From Lingula anatina (taxonomy: Eukaryota > Brachiopoda > Lingulata > Lingulida > Lingulidae), in contig NW_019773570.1 in NCBI RefSeq assembly GCF_001039355.2, positions 85,390-149,389 of the forward strand: a stretch of 64,000 bases of DNA. The letters run 5' to 3'. The notes beneath the pieces were generated by a model, which searched no databases, was not told the DNA's origin, and was given only the letters and a program-made list of their open reading frames with translations. Positions within the stretch are counted from its first letter, which is position 1. Every line of letters begins with the position of its first letter. Position numbers and translations under genes: made by a program. Shown one piece after another: positions 1 to 14,759 of the stretch.

Positions 1-2261
1 AAAATCAGACAGTTCCTGGCACAAAATCAATTTACACCATGCAATGCTTTGGACGGGAAAAGAGGACATCACTTTATCACGATTTCCATTTTTTCAGGAA
101 ATATTGATCACATTTTATTTCCTCTTCAAAGAAATATGAAAAAAAATCACATTGGATTCATTTTCATTTGGTAAAAGTAACGAAAAATCAAGGCTATGGC
201 AGTAAGTGTAAGTTGAATCCAAAAACGTTTGATGACCACGCATTTTCGGGATAACAATAATAGCCAAATCGGTAATCGATACGTAAGTAAGGTGAAGGTT
301 CTCTCTTTTATATAAAAAAGTTAGAGAGTGAGAAACTTATTATGATTATTTATTTTCTACGCTCTTTGCCTCCGTGTAGAAAGAAAATGACTGTTGTGCA
401 TGCTACCAGCAGTGAGGTCAGCGCATATATCCGTGCTGCAGCAATGCAAACAATGCACTATGATGCAAACATATACTCCTATAGTCATATTAGATTCTCT
501 GCAAATGGTCGATAGAGCTAATTAAAACGGGAGTATGTCGACGCTCCCTTCCCTTAGAAAGCCAATAACGGACACTTTTTCTCTATTTTCTTGTGAATTT
601 TACGTATTCCCTAAACGAAAATAGATGGATATATTCTACCAATTCTCGTAAGGAGTGTTCAACAAATTTTTCGACCTATTAACATTTTCTCAACTTTTGA
701 ATTTCGAAGAAAGACCGTGGCTCGGCATACTAATCAACCTAGCTCAGCATTTTTTAACCTTTCTGTAACACAACACACTGTATGTGAACGTTGTAGAATT
801 TTTATTGAAAGACCCGCTGTGTTATTCTTTGACAATTAAAAAACCCCAAATCACGATACATAATTAGTTTAGATCTACACTTTTTCTTCAACGCAATCCC
901 GGGCCTGGGTCTGAGTTCGATTACTTTGGTAAACAAGCCACATCTATATTTTTTCCGATGGTAGTCCAAAGCAAATTCCAATTTTTATACGTTTTTTATC
1001 AATTGTTCGGAAGCTTTTGGAAACTAGAAATGAAACAAAACTACGAAGAAATATAGAACGCACGGTAATAGATTATTGATAAAATAAAGGTTGAGTAGCA
1101 CTGGAAACAGTATACTTGACTATTGTTAAATAATTAATTACTTCTTTTACAAAACGGGATATCGATTCAATTAGCCATTCAATCACCATATATAGGCGCA
1201 ATGACACCCATGGATCGCCCATACTATAAAACGAAAAAAGGATTAACTAAAATCAATATTGCACGAGCAATTTTTTTGCGAAAATGGAGAAAGCGATAAA
1301 TAATGCAAAAAAAAAAAATGAATAGAAAGCTATATTCAAAGCACGTACTTCCAGAAAAGCATAATAAAAAATGGATAGATTTTATCTTAGAAAAAGATTC
1401 AACTGAATATCATGCGATATACTTAAGGGGAAGTTCATTTTTATTTCGCCAGAAGCTGAATTAGAATCAAATAATGACTGAAACTCTCGTTCTACATAGG
1501 TCGATCCAATTCCGGGGGACTCTCGCTTAACGCAATTAACAGATTAACACAGATTAACACGCCTCCCCTTGTACTCCTATAATCACCGGTTTTCCCGTTT
1601 TCTGCTCTCCGCCAGGAGAAGGCATGTTAGTCTGTTGATCTGAATGCATTCAGCGAGAATCTTGCGGAGTTGGATCGATCTCCGTAGAACGATAGTTGCA
1701 TTGGGAATGAGCCCGAAGAAAAAGCGGAATAAGTTGCTAATTTTTCCTCAAAGACACACACGCTTACTTCACAAAGTATAGACATAAAAAAAGGAAAAAC
1801 GATATCCTTTTGATTAACCATCTTTAAAACAAATTCTCTCTGTTTTTATATTCCTATCTGTTGGGCATTTTTGTTTCGACATACAGTCTCTATTGCTTTA
1901 AAGAGGCAGACTGTTACTTGCTGTCTTTTACCTACAGTCAGCTTTTATATTCTTGACGCCTTGATACTTGTAAACAATTTTTGCAATACTGTCAACAATA
2001 AAAAAATCCTATCCATATTCCATGTTTCCATGATATAATAGCATTTTTGTATTTAAATTGTGCATTTTATCTTTGTTATTTGTCACACTTTTAGAGGTCT
2101 GTGCATTACCTATTTTCGAACTCATTTTGGTCTTATTGTATATCCTTCGTTTTATGTAAACATTTTATTGGTAAAATCGTAAGATTTTCTAACCCAGTTT
2201 ATGAAAAATTTCAACCTTTTGGCTGCTATGTTTTAATAAACTTATTATTATATTTTTTCAG
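1..2261. other. Stretch without recognisable gene, upstream of gene A
   Basis: AT-rich sequence. No exon with a signal peptide and a phase-1 donor, as needed to precede the exon at 2262, could be recognised on the + strand. The short open frames are interrupted and lack recognisable domains. It is most likely intron or promoter-side sequence of gene A. Confidence 0.5.
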
Positions 2262-3193
2262 CTATACCAAGCAATCCTGACGACAGTCTTTGTCAGGTGG
2301 ATGTATTAGAGAACTGCGGAGAAGAAGAGTATGACTGTGTGGAAGTGGACGGAAAGAAGCAGTGTAAAACCAGAGAACTCTTATGTAAAAAGTAAGGACA
2401 TTTAACCATTTAAATTGTGAAGGGGCTGGACCGTGCGGCGAGAGGCCCAATTGTCTTTGTGTTATTAGTGGTTATATGTGCGATGAAATTATACCATTTT
2501 GTTATATATCCCAGAGCCAGAAAAGTTTTCATAGTGGGCATAGTTGCTCTTACCCTTTGCCTTCAATCAAGAACGTGTATATGGGTTTGAGCCCCAAATT
2601 CTTCAGGGGCGGATTTAGGCCGTCTTCTGGGTCTTCCGGAAGACGGTCAGATTTTCAAGTTTACATTGATGGGTATCTAATTTTTTCTGTCGGAAGACAG
2701 TCAAAAATGAAGGATGAATCAACAAAGATAATTTGGAAGACTGTCAGAAAATATCTTTGGATCCGCCCCTGTTCTTAGTAACTTTACCACACTGTCAGTT
2801 TCTATAAAGGTCAATGTACACCTGAGTTCCGTTTTTTTTTTATTTTTTTTTTATTTTTTTTTATTTTTTTTTACCGAAAAGATTTTTTTCAAATAAGGAC
2901 CGTTCGTTCTTTAGAACTACATGTATTACACCAACTACGGGTCTGACCCTATTCTGCTAGGGATTTTTTTTCAAGAGGGAATGAGAGATCTGTGGAAATC
3001 GCCAACAAAACAAATCTTTTTTTCAGTCTCACTTGTTTATAATTTCATTAAAGACCATTCACTTTTCTGCGACATAATGAATGCTAATAATTATATTTCA
3101 GCACTCGCACTGTGAGCTGTGAACACGGTATTTGTGAGGAGAACCGTTGTACCTGTGAACCATGCTGGGCCGGCGTAACTTGTGACACGCCAG
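2262..3193 (+). CDS. Gene A exons 1-2 seen: Cys-rich N-terminus and EGF-like domain
   Basis: Exon 2262-2391 enters with two bases of a split codon and encodes an acidic, Cys-rich stretch (SLCQVDVLENCGEEEYDC, then KQCKTRELLC). It ends in phase 2 at AA|GTAAGG. Exon 3102-3193 completes an EGF-like domain: C-EHGIC-EENRCTCEPCWAGVTCD. The glycine usual before the tryptophan (CxCxxGWxGxxC) is a Cys here (EPCW), giving an extra Cys that gene B shares. The exon ends in phase 1 and a CT microsatellite begins 7 bases after the donor. The entry phase shows that at least one coding exon precedes 2262. Confidence 0.85.
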
Positions 3194-3199
3194 GTTTGT

Positions 3200-3230
<31 letters not shown>

Positions 3231-3915
3231 GTGTGTGCGTGTGCATGGTTTATCTTTCTGTCAATATATAGTTAAATTAAAGGCACGAGAAACTGGAGAA
3301 GCGATCCTATATATTCCGATGTCACACATTGAGCACATCAAAGTTTTCATCTCGAAAAGGGCTTCAATCGGAGATGATTGATTACCAAGCACTCTATTAT
3401 TATGTCGGCTATTCTGAATTATCTATAATATTAAAATCAATAGTTCGGCCAATTACCACACTAATACTTGAATAGTATTCATTTAAGTTGCACATCACAG
3501 TTTCAGACGCTCACTTACTCGTATGATATATCTAAAATTTACAATTCGTCATACATTGTATACAATTGATTTGTTGTATAGCATGGCATAGGCATAGCTT
3601 TTTTTCACTATACTGATGGTTTTGATTTTAACAACCGTCTTCCTTGATTACCCCATACACCCCCGTCCGCGAGTTGACTTGCCTGCTCACACGGACGTTA
3701 ATTTAGCAGCCTGAATTTTTACTACAGAAAGCTACTGTCACCAGTTCTGACACTTTTAAATATTTAGAAATATCAGATAATGACGGAAAGATTGACACTG
3801 CAGTTGCACCATGATTTTAATATACATTTTTTAATTTGTTAATTGTGAAACCTCAAACAAAAAGTACAGGTAGATAAAGAAATAATGAAATATCTCACTC
3901 ACTCACACATACATG

Positions 3916-3946
<31 letters not shown>

Positions 3947-6900
3947 ACACACACACACACATTTATAATATGCAGTGGAATGGGAAGCAAATACATACAG
4001 ACTCTTATCCCAACGCCCGTGCTATTGTTACCACTGGGGATAATTTATAAATTAACACGAATCTTAACTATCTAATACTGGTAAATTAAACATTCAAGAC
4101 CTGTAGTTTGGTACAAAGCAGAGCATTTCAGAGTCACAATACTGGAACGCCCGTGTCTATACCTCAGAGACAACTTATAGAATTCAAGAATACTGCTTTG
4201 GCGCCCCTGGGATAGTCACTTCATTGGAAGCAGGCTATTTAGAATGAGTACTCAGTATCTGTGTAGATACCGTTCATTCGGTGACCTAACTTGGTTCGCG
4301 TACACAATGTAGTGGGGCTCGCATCGACCGACACTGCAGTGCTACAAATACTGACAGAATTATTAATCGAAGTATCAGAGTGACAAATGACAAGTTTATC
4401 ATTTCGCTTTACTGAGTGTAGTTCTCCCTCGAGACACATTAGTTGTCGTGTTCACGGTGGCCTCATTCCTTATTCTAGTTATATACAGTTAACGTACGAT
4501 TTGATGACTACAAAAACGAGGCCTCGCCACACAATGGGAACGTTATGCAAAACGCGACTGTGTAAATGAGGCAGAAAATGACCGTGAAATGAAAATGATG
4601 TTTGTTAGTGTCAATTTAGAGAGATTCATTGACAGTCATAGTCTGAAAATGTTGCCAAATTGATCTGTTTGTTCAACAAATGACATTTTAGTTATTCAAA
4701 ATAATTAAATCGAAAAAACATTGTGTTGAAATAAGTGATTATTTTTCGCCGATACGTAGGCTAATATTACTGATGCCTTTTTATATGACTTCTAGGATAT
4801 GTACAGGTTTATCTTTTTTTGTACAGGGATATGATAGGAATGCCAGTAGTTACTTCAGTCAAACAAAAAAGAAAGAAAAGAAAACAACAGCGTACATTAT
4901 TTGAAAAGTAGGGACTGTGCGCACACGTATTATGATCATGAGTTGGGGTATGTTTAGAAAATTTGACACCCTGTTGAACTAGACCTTGTGTTGTATATAA
5001 TTATGTCAGGTGCACATTTACATAGTATTAACTAACATGTCACCCACATATATATTTTAAAATTTCAGTAAACAACCACGCCCCGCTTTTTGAGCAGAAC
5101 AGATACGACATCGTCATTGACCCAGACAAAGAGGTCGAGATAAAAGAGGTCAAGGCCGCAGACGGCGACATCAGTCAGTGCTATAGCAAATCTCACGACT
5201 GCCCATGTGCAAAGATCTTTTATTCCATCCTTAGCGGCAATGAAGACGGCCTCTTCACTATCAACCAAAACACTGGGGAAATCCTGTACTCTCCCACCGC
5301 TGATCGCAAAATCTCGCGAGAGCGCAAGTTGGTCGTTGGTGCCAGAAACCCAGTGGACAAATTCGCGCAGAGGCATGGCGTTGCTCAAAGAAACGAAACC
5401 AAAGCGTATGTCTTCTTGAAGGCAATCCCGAAGAAAAACCCAGTGTATGAAAAGGTGGAGTCTGCCGCTGAGTACGTCAGCGCTGGGGTAGGGGAACTAA
5501 TTGACCAATTAAAACAAGTCATGGAAGGGCCAGAATCGGAATCCCTTAGTGGTGCCGCAGCAGAACCAGAGGATTGGCTGAAGGACCCACAGGTTCAAGA
5601 AGGGCTTTCTAATGAGCTGAAAAATGTTGTCGTGCCGGGAGAGAAAGAGTTGTCTCTTGAGGCATCAAAGCCCAAAAGACGACAGGAGAGGTCCACCGAC
5701 GAGGCAAACGTACCTCACAGCAGGCGAAAACGATCAGCGGTAAGTCTGTCAATCAAGACCCCATATTCTTCCGTGTGCTTGTTTGCTTCCACGTCCTTAA
5801 GCAAAAAAAATTGACTACATGCAAATGATTGTTGGCAGTGTTTGTCAGTAGGAAAGATCCAAATATTTACACTTTGAAGGTGTTTGGATACCATCTTTAG
5901 ATAGGAATATAGATATATAAGATGTAATACTATCTCTTTTTATTAAGACTTAGGATCACAAAATATGTTCTAAGCACTCGGTGTCAAACTGTTATACAAA
6001 AACCATCTATTGATGGTAAGCTTTGGCAACATTTCATTTGCAAATGTTAATTTTACAATATGCATTGTTTCAGGGATTCCCAACTGAAATGACCATTTCA
6101 TTGGAGAAAACAGGGAACTGGACAAATGTAGACGAGATTAGAGTTGGTGACGTCATTCCATTTAAACTGACCATCTGGATGCACGAGATCTCGACCAACA
6201 TTAAGGTGCAGACAGACATGGTTTTTTCATTACTTTCATTAAGTTCTATGAACTTAAAAATCAGGTGTCAACATTTAAGCAAGATTCAGTATAAAATATC
6301 ATTTTCAAGGAAGAGAGAATGGATCATGGGGGTCAAGAATTTCTGAATAAGGAGAGGATAAAGTGATGTTGAAATACTATATATATAGCCAAATTTTATT
6401 CATTTTCCGTTATCAAGGTCAAGTATAACGTTTCTTTTAATCACCATTTAGTAACATCAAATAATCGTTTCTTTTCCCGCTAGGTGGAGCTGTACACGTC
6501 AGTTGGCAATGATTCCGCCATGCTATCCTTATGTGCGCCCACCATCACCTCAGTGGGCAGTAACTTTGCTGACCTAGACGTCAACCAGCTGACCATTCAC
6601 AAAGAGTCCAAGTTCAATGACTGGAAGGTCCGTCTTGAGTCTTTATTTGAATTCACGTCATTCGTTTATGCAGCTGTTAGGTTAATATGACGTCACATGT
6701 TGAGGTGTTATGATGATGTCACATGTAATGTTAATCTGCATTACAAAGCTTTAAGTACAAAAACATAATGCACTTTAGCCAATAATCGCGTACAAAAAAG
6801 CAATTGTCCTACACGTGAGACCAATTTCCTTGAATATTTTTTCAGTTCGAAAGGGTCTATGTGGATCTGGGTACGGTCTCAAATAATGGTACTGACGGAG

Positions 6901-9900
6901 GAAATTCGGCTGATAATAGCAAAATCGAAATGGAGTTTGAGGCCATCGTCCTTAACAATGCCAACTTCACCAGCGGTGCCTCATACTGGGTCAGCAGCGG
7001 CGTGGAGTATGGTAGTTCAGCCTGGGTCAGCCAAGCCACTTTCACCGCCGTTGTGGACAATGCTAAGGTACGCCATGGACGAGTTTATGGCAATAAAGCA
7101 AAACAGGGGACGGGTATCTCATTTAGAAGTGAGATATTCTGTAGAGCAATTTTCCACGAATATTTTTCTGCTAAATTTAAAAGAAAAAACAACTGGTTTA
7201 AAAGTGTAACAGTTAAAATCTTTTTGGCCAAATTAACTAAAATGTTAATTTTTGCCGAGTTATCACGCTGGCCATTATTGACAACGGGTGGTTTTTCATG
7301 TGCTTCTTTACGAATAAGTAATCTATATTTTGAAGACACTGCATGTGAACGTAATTATCAATTAGCATGAAAAGCGCTATCTGTTAATTATCTTTTCGAA
7401 CTGTCGATTCCAGAATAGTTCATTGACGCCAAAGTTCTGGCTGACCGGTCCATCTCAACTGTACAAAGGTCAAACAGGACTCTGGACCCTGGACATGACA
7501 ATCTTTGACCTCTATACTAATGTCACGGTGGACGTCTATGCTCCTCTGAACACTACGGCCACCATGTCGATTTGCCGGATCAGTATAGCATCTGCTGGTA
7601 AGATGAACCACGTGCCGTTACCCACGGAAAACTCGTGCGCTGCTACACAAACATACACTGTACATAGTCACGAACAATAATAAGCGCTTAGCCAGTATGG
7701 CGCATGTATTATATTTCATATATTCAGTTTGTACATATTTACGTATACGTATGTAATTCGAAATGATAGATATACATTTCAGAAATAAGAACTTTAAGAG
7801 TTTTATGTGCATATATCGAAAACGGGAATGAAATGAATATATGATTTATTTTTCGTGGTAACGGACTGCTAAGTTTTAAAAAAAATAATGATGAAAATAA
7901 CAAAAACAATAGACCTGTTGAGCACTAAAATATTTAAGTTACACGGTGAATCTACAGACTATATTTTATATGAATACCTTAATATTTTCTACATGTGTGT
8001 ATATATATTTAATACATCTTTATAGGTGACAGTTACTCCTGCCTGACCAAGGCTATGGAGAACTTGTCCTACCTTCGTTCTGACAGCAGTACCGCCGAGG
8101 ATCCCATCAACTCCATCGGGACCCTGAACCTCGGGGAGATTGTCAACGCAGGTAATGCAAAGTTTTTAAAACACCCATGAAAAGCTTTAGTTTTAAGTTA
8201 AGCTAGGGGTTTGCTTTGTGGTTATTTCAGATATGTTTTTTATCGTAATGTTTTGTTCGAGAAAGTTAGATGATCTTTTGTGTTTACCTATTAATTTCTT
8301 AGTTATCATACAGCATCGAACGCCTCTGCTCCAGTATTAAACATGATATCATAAACATTTCATCATAGAGCAATCTCTGTGTCACGGTCTCTCGTACAAT
8401 AAATTTGGCAGTTCAAAGTTTACCATTAATTAAAAACTTCAGAAGTTACATACTCCTAATTACACACGTCGGGTTCCTTATCATTTTTAGGAAACAGACC
8501 TCTGATGCTAAAAACCCCAAACCCTTTGAGATTTCAGAAATTAACTCTTTATTTGTGGGAGCCATTTATTATCAAAAGACACATTTAAACTTGCATTGAA
8601 TCCATCCACGAACTCAAAACATGACGCTGGTTAATGACCAAAGAGAGCCTTGTTAATTGATTACCTAGGTATAGTTTTGTCTATTGGAAGGCATAGCAGA
8701 GGCCAAGTATCGAACGTCCCATTGTGAAATATGTTTGACGTCGGGCGTATCATGGCGACCGAAGTGGAAGGATCGATTTGTGTGCGCAGAATGCTATGAA
8801 TAATTTAGTTTTGTTAAGCGATGAATATTTGTAGATGGTGATGATTTTCATCCAATTTCAAATAAGTCAAGAAAGTCGATTGCTTTGCTACTCAACACGC
8901 CATTTTGTATTTTGTATTTTTATTTATTATTATTTTTTTTTTTGTAACAAGACAGATGAACTTTCTTTTTGGTAGCTTCACGTCATATTTATTTCAAGTG
9001 TGTTTTGACGCAAAATTCATAGTGCATTCCTGATCAAGTTCTCTACAATTTGAATATCGGTTCCCTTTATCTTTTAAGACCTCTTAAAAGATGCTCGCCT
9101 ATTTTTAAAAAACACCTTATAGAGAACTTATATATTCTGAGAAACATACTATATTTTGGATTATAAAATTGTTATAAAACACACTGTACACCTTAGCATA
9201 TACAGATACGTTTCTTATTGCTGGAGCGTGATAAAAACACAGCCTGTTGCCGAATCGATTGTCCATATATCGTTTCAACAGGAACATGCAAACACACAAA
9301 AAATGAAATATCGATGTCATTATACTAATGATGAAAAAGAAACGGTTTATGACTGCCAGGCAGGTTCTGAACAATGGGAAGCGTTTAGCATTGGAGATAG
9401 AGGCATTTTTTGTTTTTCATACGTTAACAAAAGCAATAATTTCTATTGTCCGTATTCTGCTTTATTTATCACATTAAGCAATAATGTAGCAAGTGGAACG
9501 AGCTCTCAGCAAAGTAATTGTATGATAAAATGATAATAAGAATGCAAATTCGAAACAAACTGCAAAATTGGAAAAAAAATGGATAAATAATAAGATGGTA
9601 GTTCTATTTTCATGAAACAACACTCAAAGTGACTCAGGTATTCTGACCTGACATATTTCGAATTTAACGTCAATTCTCCAAATTCTTAAAGATGCATACA
9701 AAGTCAATTTTTTGTCACAAAAAACCAACCAAATGCCAGCATATAGTTTCAACTAGTAAAACTAAGAGAATTACCAAAAGTCATAGTTTAATTTTACCCG
9801 AAAATGATGTTTGAACAGATTTTTCTGCTAGCATTCTATGCAGTATGTCAATGGGGCAGAAAAGTAGGTCACGAAAGTAGGTTAAATTTCCGACCAAAAA

Positions 9901-12900
9901 TTTAAAGAAAAGGAGCAGTCTAAAGCTATTTTATGGCTGATAGAGTGATCTATTCAGTTTATCCCTTGGCATGTCAAATTTATTTGAGTTGAATAAGAAA
10001 CTAGTAGAAGTGGTTTACATGTGTTACTGGGAATCCACGCTCCACCAATGCTCGGTTCGTATGTACCTTTAACAAAATGCAAAACCCAGACCGAGAAAAT
10101 GAGTTTATAATAAGATGGTAGTTTTATCTTTAGGAAACAATTCTCAAAAGGACTTTGGTATTCTGAGTTGACTAAAATAAGAAGTTAACCTCAATCCTGC
10201 AATTGCAATTGCACAATGATTTTTTGTATTAGGTTTCCGTACGGGTAACACAGACGATAGCTCCAACACCATACGGCTGGAGATAGCGGCAACTTTGATG
10301 AACACCAGTGACGTCAGTCTCGGCTCGAACCTGTCTTTGGGTGTATCGGTGCAGCTTGACGAATATGCCATATGGAGTGCACTGATGGCCTTGCAAGTAG
10401 TAGAAGAGCAACTGTCCAATTTGGTAAGCACGGGTCTTTTGTTGGATCAGTGCTTCAAATAACAAAAATTTTACTATATATACATGTATCATTTTACTTT
10501 AAAATAATTTTAACAAATCCTTAAGATGTACCGAATATATATGATATATGATGAACCCCATATTACGACTAGGCTACGTATTTTTCAACCAACTTGTTTT
10601 TTTTTTCACTGTATACCTCAGAATAAGTCCATGCTCAGTTATTGTCATAAATTAAAAATATGCCTATGCCTTGGGTGTAACAAATTTGCTCTATTTTCCC
10701 CAGTAGGCTTTTTTCAAAGACGTAGGAAAGTGGTTAAACAGTGTTTTTTAATCTTGCCTATTTTATTATTTTTGTGGTATACTTTCAGACCGTTTCGCCC
10801 GCGTTCAATCTGGAAACCGTCACACCGGAAGTGGTTATTGGTGGTCAAGCGTCCTTCCTGTTAAACATGACCCTTCCGTCCAGCACGAACCAAAGATACT
10901 CTGTTGAGGTGGGACTTCCGTACAACGACACCGCCTTCATGTCCGGGTGCCGAGTTCAAGTGAAGTACTATGGGTTCAACTATCCTTGCTTCAAGCTGCC
11001 CTTCCCGGAGTATTATTCAGCGGTTAGTGAAGTTTACTGAACTCCAATGTCAAAATAGTATACGAAAGTAATCGTCGACTTAGTACTGAATGTTGCGTTT
11101 GAACATCGTTGTTGGCACCAGCATGTTTTGGTCTGGTACAAATAATAGATTACTATTTTCTATAACTTTAAAAACATTAACTTTAAACAGCAGTGATAAG
11201 ATCGAGTCAATAATTATAACTGTGATACATTCAATCACATACACCGATATTTCACAGATTTGTAACTATATAAAAATTGCATTCTTCCGCTGACCTTTCC
11301 TAAAATTTGACAATTCCATTCCAGGACTCGAACGAGATGTACGATCTGATTTTCCTCGACTTCGGTGCGATCAGTAACACCGGCCAGAAGAGCGCGGACG
11401 AAGACAATACCATCATGGTGGAGATTTCCGTAACCCTACTGAACACTACGGCCATCACCCATAACGACACTCTGCACGTGACAGTTGGCGTCAACTACGG
11501 CGACAACACGATTTGGGTCGGAAACAACGCAATTCGGGTGCTGGAGACGCCGCCGACCTACACCGGAACCAAGGTATGCTACTTAATGAAAGTTCAACTT
11601 CTTAAAATGTGTGCACACGAGTACGGGTGTATAGTCGTGTGCGTGGACACAGCAAGAATGCTGTCACCCTTTTCAAATTAAATTTGAAATTTGTATAATT
11701 CACAGCAGCGCAAATTAGAGGGATCGATATTTTATCAGAATATTTACTTTCTTATATTGAGTTATGTTGTTAATATTTTATTACCAGGTTAAAAAAGCGC
11801 CTTCAAGCTTTGTATATACTAGCTCCCCCGACATCCTTTGCCCATGTTCATTGTTTCATTTTCATTATCAGCTTTATGGATGAATGATGCAGTCTAACTA
11901 ATAGTGCATTTATGTTTCTAGGCGCCGCAACTTGAATTCAAAAACATGATGCCAGACACCAACATGTATACCAATGCCTCGGTTGTCTATCACCTGGAGA
12001 TGTATCTACCTACTGTGACGTATTGGAACCCAATGAGCGTGGAGTTCATCGTGCCTCTGGCAAATGGTAAGTGCACACGCGCTGGTGCCTACGAAATATT
12101 TACAAAGTCTCACACGCACACATGTTTGTTCTTATAATTATGCATTTCACATTGTATACGCGTGGCGTTTGCTTGTAGATGGGCGTGAGAGCGTATTTAA
12201 AAGTGCGAATACAAGAGCACGTGATTCGTTGTTTGTACCAGCGATGCAATGATGATGTAGTATCTCGTGTATACTCTCTAACTGCAGCTGTGTACATATA
12301 TACAACCACACACCCGAAATAATTTTTTTAAAAACGCTGTCACGACTGTAATGTTTTGTTTTCGTGTTTGTGTGCACAGTTAATAGTGTCAAAACTATTA
12401 TGTGTCCTAAAATTGAACAAAACCGCTTCTTATCAAATGTGATGTGCATGTACTGTATTACTCCAACCATTTGGTTGGGTTATGCGCTAAGTTATTAAAA
12501 AAGAAGAATAGCCAGGAGTGGTGTCAGCAAACACTTTAAATGAGATATATAATACTTTTGGTATATCTCCAACTCCATGAAATATGTATACAATTCACTT
12601 TGATGACGGGGCGCGTGCCTGATTTATTTCAAATGCAATCGATTATATGTGCGAATGAGGGGTTCCAATTGCCTTTTTATTGACCATGTTTATATAGGAT
12701 GATGGGGGATAGGTTTCATCCTATTAGATATCAATATGCTAGATGCAAACGTGATTGTCTTCTTTTAGGCTAATTGCATAGAAAGTGGTGTTATCGTCGA
12801 GAACGTATTGGGATTGAACACAATGCATATTGAACTTTCGAAGTTCAGATCGTTGTAACAGTGAGGCACATCCTGCCGGAACGAATGCCGCATTGAAAAC

Positions 12901-14715
12901 AGTCGGTCATCATGAATACTAGCTTTCTGTGAATCGATATCATTGAACATAATCATTTCCAGATAAAATGATATACTGGGTACATGTGTCCTTAGACTGA
13001 CATATAATCATGGTGGGTAATCTGTCAACAAAAGGAGCAACTTTGCGTTGATAGTCTGTGTCAACACAGACACTGTCTTTTTGCTTTTAATGCATCTTCT
13101 GTAATTTGACCAATGAATCCAGTAGACTATAAAACGCTGAGGATCTGAAATCTCTTTTCTATGGGAATGAATTAGTTCTTGCTCTGATCTGTTAAAATAC
13201 TTACACATAAAGCGTACAAACCTTGAATGTGCACTCCATACTTTCTTGTATGGGAGCTTATAGAAATCATTCCCAGCTCAATTCTTCACGTATAAAGTAC
13301 AATCGGCAACAACTACACGAAGGATAGTAAATCGCAATGCACCCGTGTTTTGCTTAAGTTATTAACTTAAATATATAGCACGATTTATATAAATGATTAT
13401 CTGAAAATCAATCTGTTTTTGCTGAGAATGAAAAATAAGAAAATTAAAAACACCACAAGCTACCAGCATTCTTTATTTTCGATCACTTGACCATAAAACA
13501 ACTGAAATTTGTCACTTATTTCTCATTTGTTTCAGATATTTACTGTAGTATATTGTGTATATACAGAATTCTTTATGGACAAGGCTGATGTCGGTCTAGC
13601 TATGGCGGTCTGACAACAAACTGACGCATACTTACTAGATACACAAAGTGATAACAAATGAAAAAAGCACTTTGGAAGTTTTTCTTTTGACACTATATGG
13701 CGCACACAATATATTCGATATGTCATTCACTGCCTCAATACATGAACAGTAAAACTCACGTAAATATTATTATAGATATCTTACACCAAGATATTGCAAA
13801 GCAATCATACATTATTTTTGTGTATCTGCAAGCCACAGATTAATAAACGCAATTTAAAAGATGATGGAGAACATCAATATCGAAAAGTAACCCCATACAC
13901 AAGTCTAATATTTGTGGACGTGTCTCTTATTTTCTAGATTCGAATATCCCACTGGTTGACATATGCCGGGTCTCCATTATCCATGTTGGGAACAACTTCG
14001 CCTGTTTAAATAAGACCCAGGTGCCTATAACGTTACAGTCAACAACGCTGCCCGAAATCAATGACCGGGCCGTGGCAACCTTTGGCATGGTTACCAACGT
14101 CGGAAAGCAGGACTATGATTGGACAAGAAATGAAAGCGTCATCAGGTATATACCCTCACCATGGTAACGCTCGTGTTTTACAAACTTGTTGTATTCTTAT
14201 CATTTTTTAATTAAGTGTCATCATGCATAGTTTGCCATCATGGGCGACAAATGTCATTCTTTTTATTTCTAAAATAAATGTAGAGTAATTCTAGAACTAT
14301 AGAGTATTTTAATTTCAAAGAAACCCATATATATATGTAAAGGGCAAGTTGCACAATATCGAGAAAATTAATTATATTTTATTATGTAACGATTATATCA
14401 TTTGTACTTTAGACAGGCAAATTGGTTTCCGAAAAACACGCTCCGTCTTAAACTTGATACAGGGGTCATAACTTTAGATCATAACGCCTGCTTTTCAGAA
14501 TGGAAGTGGTTGTGGACTGGACCGACAAGACAAACCTGACCAACGGGACCGAGTTCTACGTTGACGCCTCTGTGCGCTATGCCAAGGACAAACTGTGGGT
14601 CGCCCGGGCTTCTCTCACATACACCGAGGATGAACCGCAGATTGCTTCTTCGGTAACATGCAATTTTGATTCTTTGTAAATTATTATTATTATTGTTGTT
14701 GTTGTTGTTGTTGTA

Positions 14716-14759
<44 letters not shown>

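Noticed and set aside
9156-9533. 125-residue open frame inside a gene A intron
   Set aside because: No start context, no recognisable domain, AT-rich composition like the intron; it lies between two well-supported exons of the same gene.
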